NCBI RefSeq assembly: GCF_001741865.1 | Contig: NZ_CP017147.1 | Location: 4,641,001 to 4,705,000 of the forward strand | DNA: 64,000 bases | DNA from: Bosea vaviloviae | GTDB lineage: Bacteria > Pseudomonadota > Alphaproteobacteria > Rhizobiales > Beijerinckiaceae | Direction of reading: 5' to 3' | Shown here: positions 1 to 9,069 of the stretch, piece after piece | How positions within the stretch are numbered: the first letter of the stretch is position 1 | Layout of the letters: every line of letters begins with the position of its first letter | Translations under genes and position numbers: made by a program | The notes under the pieces: generated by a model | What the model saw: the letters and a program-made list of their open reading frames with translations, nothing else | Told to the model about the DNA's origin: nothing | Databases searched by the model: none

Positions 1-411
1 CTCGGGAACGCCGAAGCTCGCGCTGCGGCCGGCGATGCGAAAATCGCAGGCCAGCGCCAGGACCATGCCGCCACCCAGCGTATGCCCGTTGCAGGCGGCG
101 ATCACCGGCACCGGGCCGCGCTCGATGGTCTCGTTCAGCTTCGTCTCCACCAGCCGCGCCTCTTCTATCCAGGCGGCCGTGGCCTCGAATTCGCGGATAT
201 TGGAGCCGACGGAGAAGGCCTGCCCGCTGCCGATCAATACGACGCAGCGGGCGCCGTGATCACGCTGCACGCTCTCGAGAAAGGCGGTCAACGCCTGCCG
301 CGCCGCGATGGTGAACACGCCGAGCGGCTTGGCGATGATGCGGATCAGCACGACGCCGGGCGCGGCCAGCACCGCCTCGAAAACGTCGTTCTTCAGGAGG
401 CTGTCAGTCAT
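1..411 (-). CDS. Enoyl-CoA hydratase/isomerase family protein (C-terminus outside window)
   Basis: The first 137 residues are present and the gene runs off the window. The crotonase fold is recognisable from the oxyanion-hole segment around residue 62 (GSGQAFSVGSNIREFE) and the later NGHTLGGGMVLALACDFRI stretch. Members hydrate or isomerise enoyl-CoA thioesters in the cytosol. ATG at 411 follows a GAGGGG motif at good spacing and comes 10 bp after the CoA-transferase stop, so the two genes form one operon. Family is clear; the substrate cannot be told. Confidence 0.88.
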   Translation of the reverse strand, partial: MTDSLLKNDVFEAVLAAPGVVLIRIIAKPLGVFTIAARQALTAFLESVQRDHGARCVVLIGSGQAFSVGSNIREFEATAAWIEEARLVETKLNETIERGPVPVIAACNGHTLGGGMVLALACDFRIAGRSASFGVPE

Positions 412-421
412 CGTTCGCCCC

Positions 422-2047
422 TCACGCAGCCTGCAGGCCGGCACGGATCGCCGGGGCCGGCTTGCGCGCCAGGCTGAGGCCGATCGGCTCCGGCCGGAAC
501 AATCGCGCATCCATCAGCTTGAGATCGCTCGCCACCTGCAGCGGCGTGCCCGCCCGGGCGAGGATGTCCCGTTCGAGATCGACGCCCGGCGCGACCTCCA
601 CCACGGTCAAGCCCTCGCGGCGCAGCTTGAGAACGCAGCGCTCGGTGACATAGGTGATGTCCTGCCCCCGTTCGACGGCGTTGCGGCCGCTGAAGGTGAC
701 ATGGCCGACCTCCGGCACAAATTTGGAAATCTTGCCGTCCTGCCGGATGCGCAAACCGCCATCCTCGGCCGCCACCTGCAAGCCGCCGGCGGTGAAATAG
801 CCGCTGAAGACGATCTTGCGCGCCCGCGTCGTAATGTCGACGAAGCCGCCGCAACCGGCGGTGAGATAGGGCCGCGACGGCAATCGCGACACGTTCACGC
901 TGCCGAAGGCGTCAACCTCGAGGAAGGAGAGCAGCGAGCAGTCGAAGCCGCCGCCCTGAAAATAGGTGAATTGCTGCGGGGTCGGGAAGATCGCCTGCGC
1001 ATTGGCGGCACAGCCGAAGGCGAAGCCGGTCAAGGGAATACCGCCGACGGCGCCCTGCTCGATCACCCAGGTCACCGCCTCGGCCTGGCCCTCCTCGATC
1101 AGGATCTGCGGCACCAGCGCCGAGATCCCGAAGCCGAGATTGACCGCCCCGTCATCCATCAGCTCCATCGCGGCGCGGCGCGCGATCACCTTGTCGACGC
1201 TGAAGGGCTCAGGCTTGAAGCTGCTGATCGGGCGGCGGACTTCGCCGCTGATCGCGGGATCGTAGAGGATCTCGGTTGCCTGGACCTGGTCGGGATCGAC
1301 GACGACGTAATCGACCAATGTCGACGGGATATGGACCTTGTGGGCGGGAATCGTCCCTGCAGCCGTCGTTCGCTTCACCTGGCAGATGACGATCCCGCCC
1401 GAATTGCGGGCGGCGAGCGCGAGGTCGACCATGCCGAGCACCGCCCCCTCCTGCTCCATCGAGATGTTGCCGCGCTCATCGGCCGTCGTCCCGCGAATGA
1501 TCGCGACCTGTGGGAAATGATTGGGGAAATGCAGCCAGGTTTCGCCGGCGAACTCGACGACCTGCACCACCTCGCCGCGTCGCGCCGCAGCTGCGTTCAT
1601 CTTGCCGCCATCGAGGCGCGGATCGACGAAGGTGTCGAGGCCGACCTTGGTCAGCACGCCCGGGCGCTTAGCCGCCGCGTCGCGGGCCATGTCGTACATC
1701 ACGCCCGACGGCAAATTATAGGCCGCGACCTCGTCGCGCTCGATCATCTCCCAGATCGCCGGCGACGGCAGCGAGGACGGCCCGCTCGGAAAGGAGCCGG
1801 CGAGGATGGTGTCGAGCAGGCCCTTGCGCGCGAGATGGTCGATGCCCTTGACGCCATACATGTCGCCGGCCGCGATCGGCGAGAACACCGTCAAATTCCG
1901 CGGATGCCCCTCCCCGGCGAAGCGTTCGCCGACCGCCTTCAGCATGTGGTCGGGGCAGTTGAGTCCGGCCGACGAGCCGATCGCCAGCACCGCCCCGTCG
2001 GGAATGAACCGCGCCGCCTCGGCCGCGGAAATGATCTTGTTCATCAT
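422..2047 (-). CDS. Acyl-CoA:acetate/3-ketoacid CoA-transferase (family I)
   Basis: A 541-residue protein with both halves of a family I CoA-transferase fused, as in propionate/acetate CoA-transferases. The N-terminal half opens with a CoA-binding loop (GSSAGLNCPDHML). The second half carries the segment WVIEQGAVGGIPL, where Glu330 is the expected thioester-forming nucleophile. It should move CoA from one carboxylic acid to another. The start is one of two tandem ATGs (2047 or 2044); longer readings back to 2269 have no family-like sequence. It is followed closely by an enoyl-CoA hydratase and is divergent from an SDR–MaoC–aldolase operon, which suggests breakdown of an organic acid through CoA esters. 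Confidence 0.88.
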   Translation of the reverse strand: MMNKIISAAEAARFIPDGAVLAIGSSAGLNCPDHMLKAVGERFAGEGHPRNLTVFSPIAAGDMYGVKGIDHLARKGLLDTILAGSFPSGPSSLPSPAIWEMIERDEVAAYNLPSGVMYDMARDAAAKRPGVLTKVGLDTFVDPRLDGGKMNAAAARRGEVVQVVEFAGETWLHFPNHFPQVAIIRGTTADERGNISMEQEGAVLGMVDLALAARNSGGIVICQVKRTTAAGTIPAHKVHIPSTLVDYVVVDPDQVQATEILYDPAISGEVRRPISSFKPEPFSVDKVIARRAAMELMDDGAVNLGFGISALVPQILIEEGQAEAVTWVIEQGAVGGIPLTGFAFGCAANAQAIFPTPQQFTYFQGGGFDCSLLSFLEVDAFGSVNVSRLPSRPYLTAGCGGFVDITTRARKIVFSGYFTAGGLQVAAEDGGLRIRQDGKISKFVPEVGHVTFSGRNAVERGQDITYVTERCVLKLRREGLTVVEVAPGVDLERDILARAGTPLQVASDLKLMDARLFRPEPIGLSLARKPAPAIRAGLQAA

Positions 2048-2238
2048 GGCGTTCTCATCGGGTCGGAGCCGGGCATGTCCACGCCTCGCCGGGCGGGTTG
2101 CTGTCCTGCGCGGGCGATGATGGGCGCGCGAAGCCAGGGCGGCATCAGACCGTCCCCGCCGCCAAAGGCGCGGCGCTTCACTTTGAGCCTCATCGTTCCA
2201 CTCCCAGGGGCGCAGCTTAAAAACTGACTTGATCGTTC

Positions 2239-2256
2239 TAGTAGATCGATTTACTA
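2239..2256. promoter_or_regulatory. Candidate LacI-family operator in the divergent promoter
   Basis: TAGTAGATCGATTTACTA is an 18-bp inverted repeat matching its own reverse complement at 16 of 18 positions, with the central CG typical of LacI-family operators. It lies between the divergent CoA-transferase gene and the SDR operon. The LacI-type regulator encoded at 4798 is the obvious candidate ligand-responsive repressor; that link is inference. Confidence 0.55.
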
Positions 2257-2307
2257 ACGGGCTCAACAAGGCCGTGCAACTGAAAAAATCAAGCGGAAAA
2301 CGCTGGA

Positions 2308-3081
2308 ATGGATCGACGACAGCTCGGAAACGCCCTGGTCACGGGCGCGGGCCGCGGCATCGGCCGCGCCATCGCGCTCGCCTTGGCGGATGCCGGATTC
2401 AACATCATCGCCAATGACTTGGCCCAATCCGATGACCTGCCCGCCACCATCGCAGCAATCGAGGTGCGCGGCGGCCGGGCCGTGGCGCTGGCCGGCGACA
2501 TCAGCGACCTCTCCAGCCAGCAAGCCCTGGTCGATGAGGCCTGGGCCGCCTTCGGCGGTTTGCACTGCCTCGTCAACAATGCTGGCATCTCCGTCGCCAG
2601 GCGCGACGACATCCTGAAGGTCACGCCCGAGAGCTATGACCGCTTGATGACGGTCAATCTGCGGGGCCCGTTCTTCCTGACGCAAGCCGTGGCGCGGAAG
2701 ATGGTGCAAGCCCCATCCGAGCATTTCCGCAGCATCGTCACGATCTCCTCGATCAATGTCGAGTTCGCCTCGGCCGACCGGGCCGAGTACTGCATGTCCA
2801 AGACGGGGCTCGCGATGATGTCCCAGCTCTTCGCGGCGCGCCTGGCGGGAGACGGCATCAATGCCTACGAGATCCGCCCTGGAATCATCCGCACCGACAT
2901 GACTGCCGTGGCGAAGGAGCGCTATGACGCGCTCTTCGCAACTGGCCTCACCCCGCTCGCCCGCTGGGGCGAGCCCGAGGATATCGGCAAGGCGGCCGCG
3001 ATGCTGGCCTGCGGCTCCCTGCCCTATTCGACCGGCGAGGTCGTGCGGGTCGATGGCGGCCTCGCGGTTCGCAGGCTGTGA
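2308..3081 (+). CDS. SDR family oxidoreductase (3-ketoacyl-ACP/CoA reductase type)
   Basis: A classical short-chain dehydrogenase of 257 residues. The cofactor loop TGAGRGIG is at residues 12–19, the NNAG motif is near residue 90, and the active-site Tyr and Lys lie in YCMSK with a serine upstream in TISSINVEF. The C-terminus keeps the usual GEVVRVDGGLAVRRL end. It probably oxidises or reduces a hydroxyl/keto group in the pathway of this cluster. The last codons overlap the GTG of the following MaoC gene, so translation is likely coupled. Confidence 0.9.
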   Translation: MDRRQLGNALVTGAGRGIGRAIALALADAGFNIIANDLAQSDDLPATIAAIEVRGGRAVALAGDISDLSSQQALVDEAWAAFGGLHCLVNNAGISVARRDDILKVTPESYDRLMTVNLRGPFFLTQAVARKMVQAPSEHFRSIVTISSINVEFASADRAEYCMSKTGLAMMSQLFAARLAGDGINAYEIRPGIIRTDMTAVAKERYDALFATGLTPLARWGEPEDIGKAAAMLACGSLPYSTGEVVRVDGGLAVRRL

Positions 3082-3569
3082 CGATCATGAGCGGCAGAGA
3101 GCTTCCCGCGGGCGAATACTGGTTCGAGGACCTTGAGGAGGGCGATCGCTACCAGACCGGCTTCCTGGTCGTGACCGAGGCCCATATCGTCTCCTTCGCC
3201 GGCCTCTCCGGCGATTTCTTCGACATCCACATGGATGACGACTTTGCCCGCTCGCAGGGCTTTCCGGCCCGGGTCGCCCATGGCCTGCTCGGCCTGGCGC
3301 TGACGGACGGGCTGAAAAACCGGGCCTCGGTGCGCATCATGGCGGTCGCCTCGCTCGGCTGGAACTGGCGCTTCAAGGGTCCGATCTTCGCGGGCGATCG
3401 CATCGGCGCGCAGATCCGCGTCGCCGGCAAGCGCCTGTCCAGCAAGGGGCAAGGCATCGTCACACTCGCTTTCGAAGTGGTGAAACGCGATGGCGAGATC
3501 GCCCAGGAGGGCGACACCACGCTCCTCACCCGCCTGCGCCCTCAAGCCCCGGAACGGACGCCCGCATGA
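3078..3569 (+). CDS. MaoC-like (R)-specific enoyl-CoA hydratase/dehydratase
   Basis: A 163-residue hotdog-fold protein. The hydratase motif is seen as SFAGLSGDFFDIHMDDDFA, with the catalytic Asp/His pair, followed by RVAHGLLGLALTDGL. The first start is GTG at 3078, overlapping the SDR stop as GTGA; an ATG three codons later (3087) is an alternative. The end overlaps the next gene as ATGA. It is expected to hydrate an enoyl thioester or dehydrate a hydroxyacyl intermediate. The exact substrate is unknown. Confidence 0.87.
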   Translation: MTIMSGRELPAGEYWFEDLEEGDRYQTGFLVVTEAHIVSFAGLSGDFFDIHMDDDFARSQGFPARVAHGLLGLALTDGLKNRASVRIMAVASLGWNWRFKGPIFAGDRIGAQIRVAGKRLSSKGQGIVTLAFEVVKRDGEIAQEGDTTLLTRLRPQAPERTPA

Positions 3570-4729
3570 TCACGCTCGCTCTTCCCCGCGCAGACCGCTC
3601 GCTGGAACGCTTCGCCCTGCCCGATCCCGTCCGCTGGAACACCGCCCGTCCCGGCGAAACGCTGGCGCGCGCGGTCCTGTCGGCCGCACATGTCGTTGCC
3701 GATCCGCTGGCCGATATCGCGCCGATGCGCGAGATCGCGATCGATTTCGATGCGACCCAGCGCTTCCGTGAGCATCTCTGGGATCTCGGCCTCGGCGTCG
3801 CCGAGGCGATGGACACCGCCCAGCGCGGTATGGGGCTGGATTGGCCTTCCGCGAAAATCCTGATCCGCAACACGCTCGCCAGCGCCCGCCAGCGGCCCGG
3901 TGCGGTGGTCTTCTCAGGCGTCGGGACCGAACAGCTCGCGCCCGAGGACGCGACGATCGAGAGCGTCATCGCCGCCTATCTCGAGCAGTTGTCCTATGTC
4001 CAGGGCCTCGGCGGGCGTGTCATCCTGATGGCGAGCCGCGCGCTGGCGCGGGCGGCGCGATCCCCCGCCGATTATGCCCGCGTCTATGCCCGCGTCCTCT
4101 CAGAGGCCGACCAGCCGGTGATCCTGCACTGGCTCGGCGAGATGTTCGATCCGGCGCTTGCCGGCTATTGGGGCGGCCGCGATATCGACGCCGCGATGGA
4201 TTCCTGCCTCGGCATGATCGCCGACAATGCCGGCAGGATCGCCGGCATCAAGATCTCGCTCCTCGACAAGGAACTCGAGATCGCGATGCGCCGCCGCCTT
4301 CCCGAGGGCGTCGCGATGTATACCGGCGACGATTTCAACTATCCCGAACTGATCGCCGGCGACATCAAGGGCTTCAGCCACGCCTTGCTCGGCATCTTCT
4401 ATCCGATCGCACCAATCGCGTCGGCCGCCCTCAAGGCCTTGACGCAAGACGGCGCCGCGCCCTTCCGGACGATCCTCGACCCAACCGTGGAACTCTCGCG
4501 CGAATTGTTCCAGGCCCCGACGCAGTACTACAAGACCGGCGTCGTCCTGCTCGCCTATCTCGGCGGCCATCAGGAGCATTTCACCATGCTCGGCGCCCAG
4601 CAGGGCGCCCGCTCGGTGCTGCATCTCGCTCGCGTCTTCCGTCACGCCGCCGGCATCGGCCTGTTTCAAGATCCCGACCAGGCGGCGCAGCGGATGCGGC
4701 ATGTCCTCGCCCTCCACGGCATCGCCTGA
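3566..4729 (+). CDS. DUF993 protein, dihydrodipicolinate synthase-like aldolase
   Basis: A 387-residue protein of the DUF993 group, distant relatives of the DHDPS/N-acetylneuraminate lyase TIM barrels. The segment IAGIKISLLDKE puts Lys229 where DHDPS enzymes form the Schiff base, and GVAMYTGDDFNYPELI follows as in lyases. An aldol cleavage or condensation on a keto acid is therefore plausible, but no member of this family whose reaction I could cite is known to me. The ATGA overlap with MaoC makes it part of a three-gene coupled operon. Confidence 0.82.
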   Translation: MITLALPRADRSLERFALPDPVRWNTARPGETLARAVLSAAHVVADPLADIAPMREIAIDFDATQRFREHLWDLGLGVAEAMDTAQRGMGLDWPSAKILIRNTLASARQRPGAVVFSGVGTEQLAPEDATIESVIAAYLEQLSYVQGLGGRVILMASRALARAARSPADYARVYARVLSEADQPVILHWLGEMFDPALAGYWGGRDIDAAMDSCLGMIADNAGRIAGIKISLLDKELEIAMRRRLPEGVAMYTGDDFNYPELIAGDIKGFSHALLGIFYPIAPIASAALKALTQDGAAPFRTILDPTVELSRELFQAPTQYYKTGVVLLAYLGGHQEHFTMLGAQQGARSVLHLARVFRHAAGIGLFQDPDQAAQRMRHVLALHGIA

Positions 4730-4797
4730 GCCCGCAGCTTGACGGGCCGGCCCTCCGCGATCAGATCATCCATCCAGAGGCAGAAACAGACGAATCC

Positions 4798-5877
4798 GTG
4801 GCAGATTTCGAGCATCGCAAGGCGCAATCGCAAGTGAACCCGCGGCCCACTCTGGTGGATATCGCGAATGCGACCGGCGTCTCGAAGGCCACCGTCTCGC
4901 TCGTGCTGCGCAACAGCCCGACCATCCCCAAGCGCACGCATGAGCGCGTGCTCGAGGCGGCGAAAAACCTCGGCTATGTCTATAACCGCGGCGCCGCGGG
5001 CCTGCGCTCGACGGAGTCCCGCCTGATCGCCATGGCGGTCAACGATCTGATCAACCCTTATTTCGCCGAGATCGTCGCGGCGATGGAAGACGCGCTGACG
5101 GAGCAGAACCGCATCGTCTTGATGTCGAACACCGCCGAATCCGTCGCGCGCCAGAGCGCTTTCGTCTCGGCCGTGCGCGAATATAATGTGGCCGGCCTGC
5201 TCGTCGTGCCCGCCATGGGCACCGACGCCGCCTTCGTCGATCTGCTCCGGTCCTGGCGGCTGCCTTGCGTGATGGTCTCGCGCTCGGTTCCGGGGGCGGA
5301 GGTCGATCTCGTCCAGGCCAATCACCGCGTCGGCATGATCGAGGCCACAAGGCATCTGATCGAGCTCGGCCATCGCCGGATCGGCATGATCGGCCTCAAC
5401 GAGAACATCTCGACCGGCCGCGAGCGGTTCGAGGGCTATCGGCAGGCCCTGTTCAATGCCGGGATTGCGCTCGAACCGCGCCTCGTGCTGTCGGGCCCGG
5501 CGACGCGCGACACCGGCATGGCCCATGTGCTCGCCTTGCTCGATCTGCCCGAGCCGCCCACGGCGGTCGTCTGCTTCAACGATGTCGTCGCCTTCGGCGC
5601 CATGCTCGGCCTGCGCTCGCGCGAGCTGACGCCGGGGCAGGATTTCTCCGTCATCGGCTTCGACGACATTGCCGAGGCGACGCTGTGGCGTCCCGCGCTC
5701 ACCACCGTCGCGGTGGCGCGACAGACTGTGGGCCGGACCGCCGCCCAGTTGCTGCTGCGCCGGATCGAGGCTTTTGATGCGCCGGTCGAAACCGTCCTGC
5801 TGCCCACCGAATTGGTGATCCGGGACACGACCGGCGCGCCGCCCGCTCGGCATCCGCGCAGGAGGGGGCTGGTTTAG
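4798..5877 (+). CDS. LacI family transcriptional regulator
   Basis: A 359-residue LacI/GalR-type repressor. The helix-turn-helix VDIANATGVSKATVSLVLRN and hinge are N-terminal, followed by a periplasmic-binding-protein-like domain starting at RLIAMAVNDLINPYFAEIV and ending with the typical IGFDDIAEATLWRPALTTV segment. The open frame extends far upstream, so the start is uncertain: GTG at 4798 or GTG at 4834, both shortly before the HTH. It follows the DUF993 gene by about 70 bp and most likely controls this cluster, probably at the dyad near 2239. Confidence 0.9.
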   Translation: MADFEHRKAQSQVNPRPTLVDIANATGVSKATVSLVLRNSPTIPKRTHERVLEAAKNLGYVYNRGAAGLRSTESRLIAMAVNDLINPYFAEIVAAMEDALTEQNRIVLMSNTAESVARQSAFVSAVREYNVAGLLVVPAMGTDAAFVDLLRSWRLPCVMVSRSVPGAEVDLVQANHRVGMIEATRHLIELGHRRIGMIGLNENISTGRERFEGYRQALFNAGIALEPRLVLSGPATRDTGMAHVLALLDLPEPPTAVVCFNDVVAFGAMLGLRSRELTPGQDFSVIGFDDIAEATLWRPALTTVAVARQTVGRTAAQLLLRRIEAFDAPVETVLLPTELVIRDTTGAPPARHPRRRGLV

Positions 5878-5922
5878 CGCGCCTTCTGGCCCAGAACCCA
5901 TGAACACGGCGCTAATCCAGTT

Positions 5923-6015
5923 CGTCATGCTCGCCCTTGTGGCGAGCATCCACGTCTTGAACACCGCACTCGCCCAAAGAAGACGTGGATGGCCGGGACA
6001 AGCTCGACCATGACG
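5923..6015. repeat. Extragenic inverted-repeat element
   Basis: Left arm 5923–5958 and right arm 5980–6015 are imperfect inverted copies (cgtcatgctcgcc… against …ctcgaccatgacg) around a short loop. A further repeat-like stretch runs to about 6083. The whole gap 5878–6175 holds only this material. It resembles the dispersed intergenic palindromes common in Hyphomicrobiales. Confidence 0.6.
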
Positions 6016-6175
6016 AACAACGTGGTGTCCATGGGTTCCAGGTTCTACCCTCCGGGCCGCCCCAGAATGACGACGTGGTTCCGAACCCAAACAACAGTTG
6101 CGCGCCGGACAGTGACCCGCCTCCGCGAATCCTGCTATCCCGCCCCAGCCGTCACAGCTCGGGATCCTCACCGCC

Positions 6176-7147
6176 ATGCCGCAGGCCACACTCTCGATCG
6201 GGATCATCGGCGCTGGAATCATGGGCGAGCGCCTGCTGCGCGCGATCCTCGAACAGGCGCAGGGCAGCCTGCGGGTCAGCGGCATCTGGGACCCGGCGCC
6301 CGCCGCCATGGCACGCATCGCCGCCGCCTTCCCCACCGTTCCACAATTGGCCGATGCCGCCGCGATCATCGCCGCCAGCGACTGCGTCTACATCGCCTCG
6401 CCGCCGGCTTCGCATCTCGACCATGCCCGCGCCGCGCTGGCTGCGGGCAAAAGCGTCTTCGCGGAGAAGCCGCTTGCGGTCGATGTCACTGATGCGCGCG
6501 CCTTCGTCGCCAGCGCCGGCGAGCGGGGCGCGGTCAACTTCCCCTTCGCTTCCTCCCTCGCCGTTGCGACCCTGCAGGACTGGGTCGCGCAGGGCGAGAT
6601 CGGCCAGGTCTCGCGCATCGAAATCGAGGTCGCCTTCGCGACCTGGCCGCGCTCCTGGCAGGCCGACGCCGCAGCCTGGCTCGACAAGCCGGCGCAGGGC
6701 GGTTTCACCCGCGAGGTGGTGTCGCATTTCCTGTTCCTCAGCCGCCGGCTGGTCGGCCCGCTGCATCGGCTTTCGGCCAGCGTGAGATTCCCGGAAGCCG
6801 GCAAGGCGGAGCGCGCGATCGAAGCCCGGCTTTTCGCCGGTGAGGTGCCGGTCGTGCTCAAGGGCGGCGTCGGCACAACCGCGAAAGACGATCACAACAT
6901 CTGGATGCTGGAAGGCGACAAGGGCGCGGTCCGGCTCTGCGACTGGTCGATCGCTGAACGCCGCCTGCCCGATGGCAGCTGGCAGCACGCCCCCGGCGCG
7001 ATGTCGAACGAGCAAGCCCGCCCGCTCGCCCTGAAGCGCCAGCTCGAAGGCGTGGTGCGCCTCACCCAGGGCCAGTCGCATCACCTGGCGACGCTGACCG
7101 AGGCGCTGAACGTCCAGGAGATCGTCGAGGGCATTTTGGCGAGCTAG
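6176..7147 (+). CDS. Gfo/Idh/MocA family NAD(P)-dependent oxidoreductase
   Basis: A 323-residue protein with the N-terminal Rossmann motif IGIIGAGIMGERLL and the family signature FAEKPLAVDVTDA near residue 100, in which the Lys is the usual catalytic residue. A C-terminal alpha/beta dehydrogenase domain follows. Members act on sugars, cyclitols and related hydroxy or dihydrodiol compounds. It is separated from the LacI gene by a repeat element but is in the same direction and may serve the same pathway. Substrate unknown. Confidence 0.87.
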   Translation: MPQATLSIGIIGAGIMGERLLRAILEQAQGSLRVSGIWDPAPAAMARIAAAFPTVPQLADAAAIIAASDCVYIASPPASHLDHARAALAAGKSVFAEKPLAVDVTDARAFVASAGERGAVNFPFASSLAVATLQDWVAQGEIGQVSRIEIEVAFATWPRSWQADAAAWLDKPAQGGFTREVVSHFLFLSRRLVGPLHRLSASVRFPEAGKAERAIEARLFAGEVPVVLKGGVGTTAKDDHNIWMLEGDKGAVRLCDWSIAERRLPDGSWQHAPGAMSNEQARPLALKRQLEGVVRLTQGQSHHLATLTEALNVQEIVEGILAS

Positions 7148-7148
7148 G

Positions 7149-7170
7149 GCTTGAACCCATGGGTTCAAGC
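7149..7170. repeat. Perfect 22-bp palindrome after the oxidoreductase
   Basis: The sequence from gcttgaaccc to gggttcaagc is a perfect palindrome starting 2 bp after the stop codon. There is no T-tract, so an intrinsic terminator is not supported; it could be a protein-binding site or a bidirectional transcript end. Confidence 0.45.
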
Positions 7171-7309
7171 GGCCGGATGACGTCCGCTTGGCGCCCACTC
7201 CGGAATCAAGTCAGACGCTATACGAGGTTAGAAAAAGCCAGGGCCACGCCGGATCAGGAGCCTGTAGCTTTGGTTTCCATCGCGAACCGACCTCGGGCAA
7301 GCTAGAAGG

Positions 7310-8662
7310 ATGGCCGAGCCCTCGGCAAATCGCGAGATCGCCATGTCGCTTGCCTTCATCCCCCCAGGCCTCCCGCCGAATGAAGCGATTCAGCGGATGC
7401 TGGTTCAGCGCGTCGACGAATTGCGTTTATCGCGCGGCATGATCATTGGCACCTCAGACGCGAGAGAACGGATTTTTGTCGCGCACGGGTACCGGGATGG
7501 CATCTCCAATGATCCCGTGAAGAGAGACACGATTTTCGAAATCGGATCGATTACGAAGCTGTTCACCGCCTTGCTTCTGGCCGACATGGCGCAGCGCGGC
7601 GAAGTCGGCCTCGATGAGCCCGTTGCCCACCTCCTGCCGAGTGAGGTGAGCGTTCCGACTCGCAACGGACGAGACATCACTCTTTGTGACCTCGCCACAC
7701 ACCGCTCTGGATTGCCAAAACGCCCGACCAATCTGCAACCTCGCGACCCTGACGACCCCTATGCTCACTACACAGCCAGCGAGCTTTATGAATTCCTGGG
7801 GGAACACGAGCTGTCGTCGACGCCTGGCGATGCCTATCGCTACTCCAATGTTGGCGCTGGATTGCTCGGACATGCCTTAGCCCGTCGTGCCGGCGCCCGG
7901 GACTACGAAACTCTGCTCCGGGACCGAATACTCGTTCCGCTTGCGATGAACGATACGGTCATTGGCCTACCGCCTCATCTGGAGCAACGGCTGGCAAGCC
8001 CCCACGATTCCAGCTTGGAGGCTATCCCGCTTTGGAACCTCAACGTTCTGGCGGGAGCTGGCGCTCTGCGCTCGACTGCCGTTGACATGCTCATCTTTGT
8101 TGAAGCGTTAGGCGATGCGCAATCACCAATCGGAAGCATGGTGTCACCCATCGTCACTCCGCGCGAACAGGGCGGGCTAGGGTTAGGAGCACCGCATCCC
8201 AATGGCGGCATAACTATCGCTCATTCCGGCCGCACGGGTGGGACCAGATCACACATAAGGTATATCCCTGAGTGGGAACGCGGGATCGTCGTGCTGAGCA
8301 ATTCCAATGTCGATGCAGTCGTCGACCTCGGCGTTCACATACTCGATACGCGTTGTTCGCCACTCTGGTTCAGGAAGGAAGCCGCAGTAGACTCTGCTGT
8401 CTTCACCCGGCTGATCGGCCGATATCAGATAAGCCCTCGCCGAGTGCTCGAAGTTACAAACTCAGATGGCCGACTTTTTGTCCGTCATACTGGCGAAGCG
8501 ATCCGGCTGTTTCCCTCATCGGAGTGGCAATATTTCTACAGGGCTATAAACGCACAGATCACTAACGCACAGATCACTTTTGAACCCGGCGACGACGGGC
8601 GAGCCGCACGTCTGATCCTCCACGAGAATGGCAGCGACCGGATTGCTGTTCGCGTAGCGTAG
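7310..8662 (+). CDS. Serine hydrolase, beta-lactamase/penicillin-binding-protein-like (class C type)
   Basis: A 450-residue member of the beta-lactamase (Pfam Beta-lactamase) family. The SxxK motif is SITK (in FEIGSITKLFTALLLADM), the second motif is YSN (in YRYSNVGAG), and HSG in IAHSGRTGG takes the place of KTG, as in esterases and D-aminopeptidases. There is no clear signal peptide. The start may be 7310 or an ATG at 7343. Codon use looks less GC-extreme than the neighbours. Function could be esterase, peptidase or lactamase-like; no resistance claim is justified. Confidence 0.8.
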   Translation: MAEPSANREIAMSLAFIPPGLPPNEAIQRMLVQRVDELRLSRGMIIGTSDARERIFVAHGYRDGISNDPVKRDTIFEIGSITKLFTALLLADMAQRGEVGLDEPVAHLLPSEVSVPTRNGRDITLCDLATHRSGLPKRPTNLQPRDPDDPYAHYTASELYEFLGEHELSSTPGDAYRYSNVGAGLLGHALARRAGARDYETLLRDRILVPLAMNDTVIGLPPHLEQRLASPHDSSLEAIPLWNLNVLAGAGALRSTAVDMLIFVEALGDAQSPIGSMVSPIVTPREQGGLGLGAPHPNGGITIAHSGRTGGTRSHIRYIPEWERGIVVLSNSNVDAVVDLGVHILDTRCSPLWFRKEAAVDSAVFTRLIGRYQISPRRVLEVTNSDGRLFVRHTGEAIRLFPSSEWQYFYRAINAQITNAQITFEPGDDGRAARLILHENGSDRIAVRVA

Positions 8663-8706
8663 TCTTCGAGGGAAACCACCTAGCTCACGCTCTTAGCAAA
8701 CCGGCG

Positions 8707-9069
8707 CTAGGTGATCGCCAGCTTCATCCGCTGCGCCACCGCCTCCAGCCTCTTGTCACGCGTCCATAATCGCGCATCCCCCATCAAGCGCGTCGCGGCG
8801 ATGAGATGGGCGTCGACATGGCCGATCCCTATCCCGGCCAATCTCTCGCGCTCGATCAGCAGCAGAAGCTCGGCGTGCGTCGCGACCGCCGCCTGCGGCA
8901 AGCCCTGCAATGCGTCGATGACGACAGAGCGTTGACGCAACGTGCCGAGCGCGAGCTCGGCAGTCACGAACGGGTGGCCCAGGACCTGTCCGGCCTCGAG
9001 CAGGGCGCCGAGCTTCGCATCGGCCCGGCGGAAGTGATCGATCCAGACGGAGGTATCGACCAGGATCAC
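8707..9069 (-). CDS. PIN-domain toxin, VapC family
   Basis: A 120-residue PIN ribonuclease. The metal-binding acidic residues are visible in ILVDTSVWIDHF (N-terminal Asp), VTAELALG (Glu) and HVDAHLIAATRL plus WTRDKRL (C-terminal Asp residues). It would cleave RNA when free of its antitoxin. The start ATG overlaps the antitoxin stop by four bases (ATGA), the usual vapBC arrangement. Confidence 0.88.
   Translation of the reverse strand: MILVDTSVWIDHFRRADAKLGALLEAGQVLGHPFVTAELALGTLRQRSVVIDALQGLPQAAVATHAELLLLIERERLAGIGIGHVDAHLIAATRLMGDARLWTRDKRLEAVAQRMKLAIT

Noticed and set aside
308..2227. A 639-codon open frame opposite the CoA-transferase
   Set aside because: Composition is that of an antisense shadow (Arg/His/Asp-rich, no motif); the opposite strand encodes a clear CoA-transferase.
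7310..8662. A beta-lactamase resistance gene
   Set aside because: The HSG motif instead of KTG, lack of a clear signal peptide and the broad family make an esterase or peptidase equally likely.
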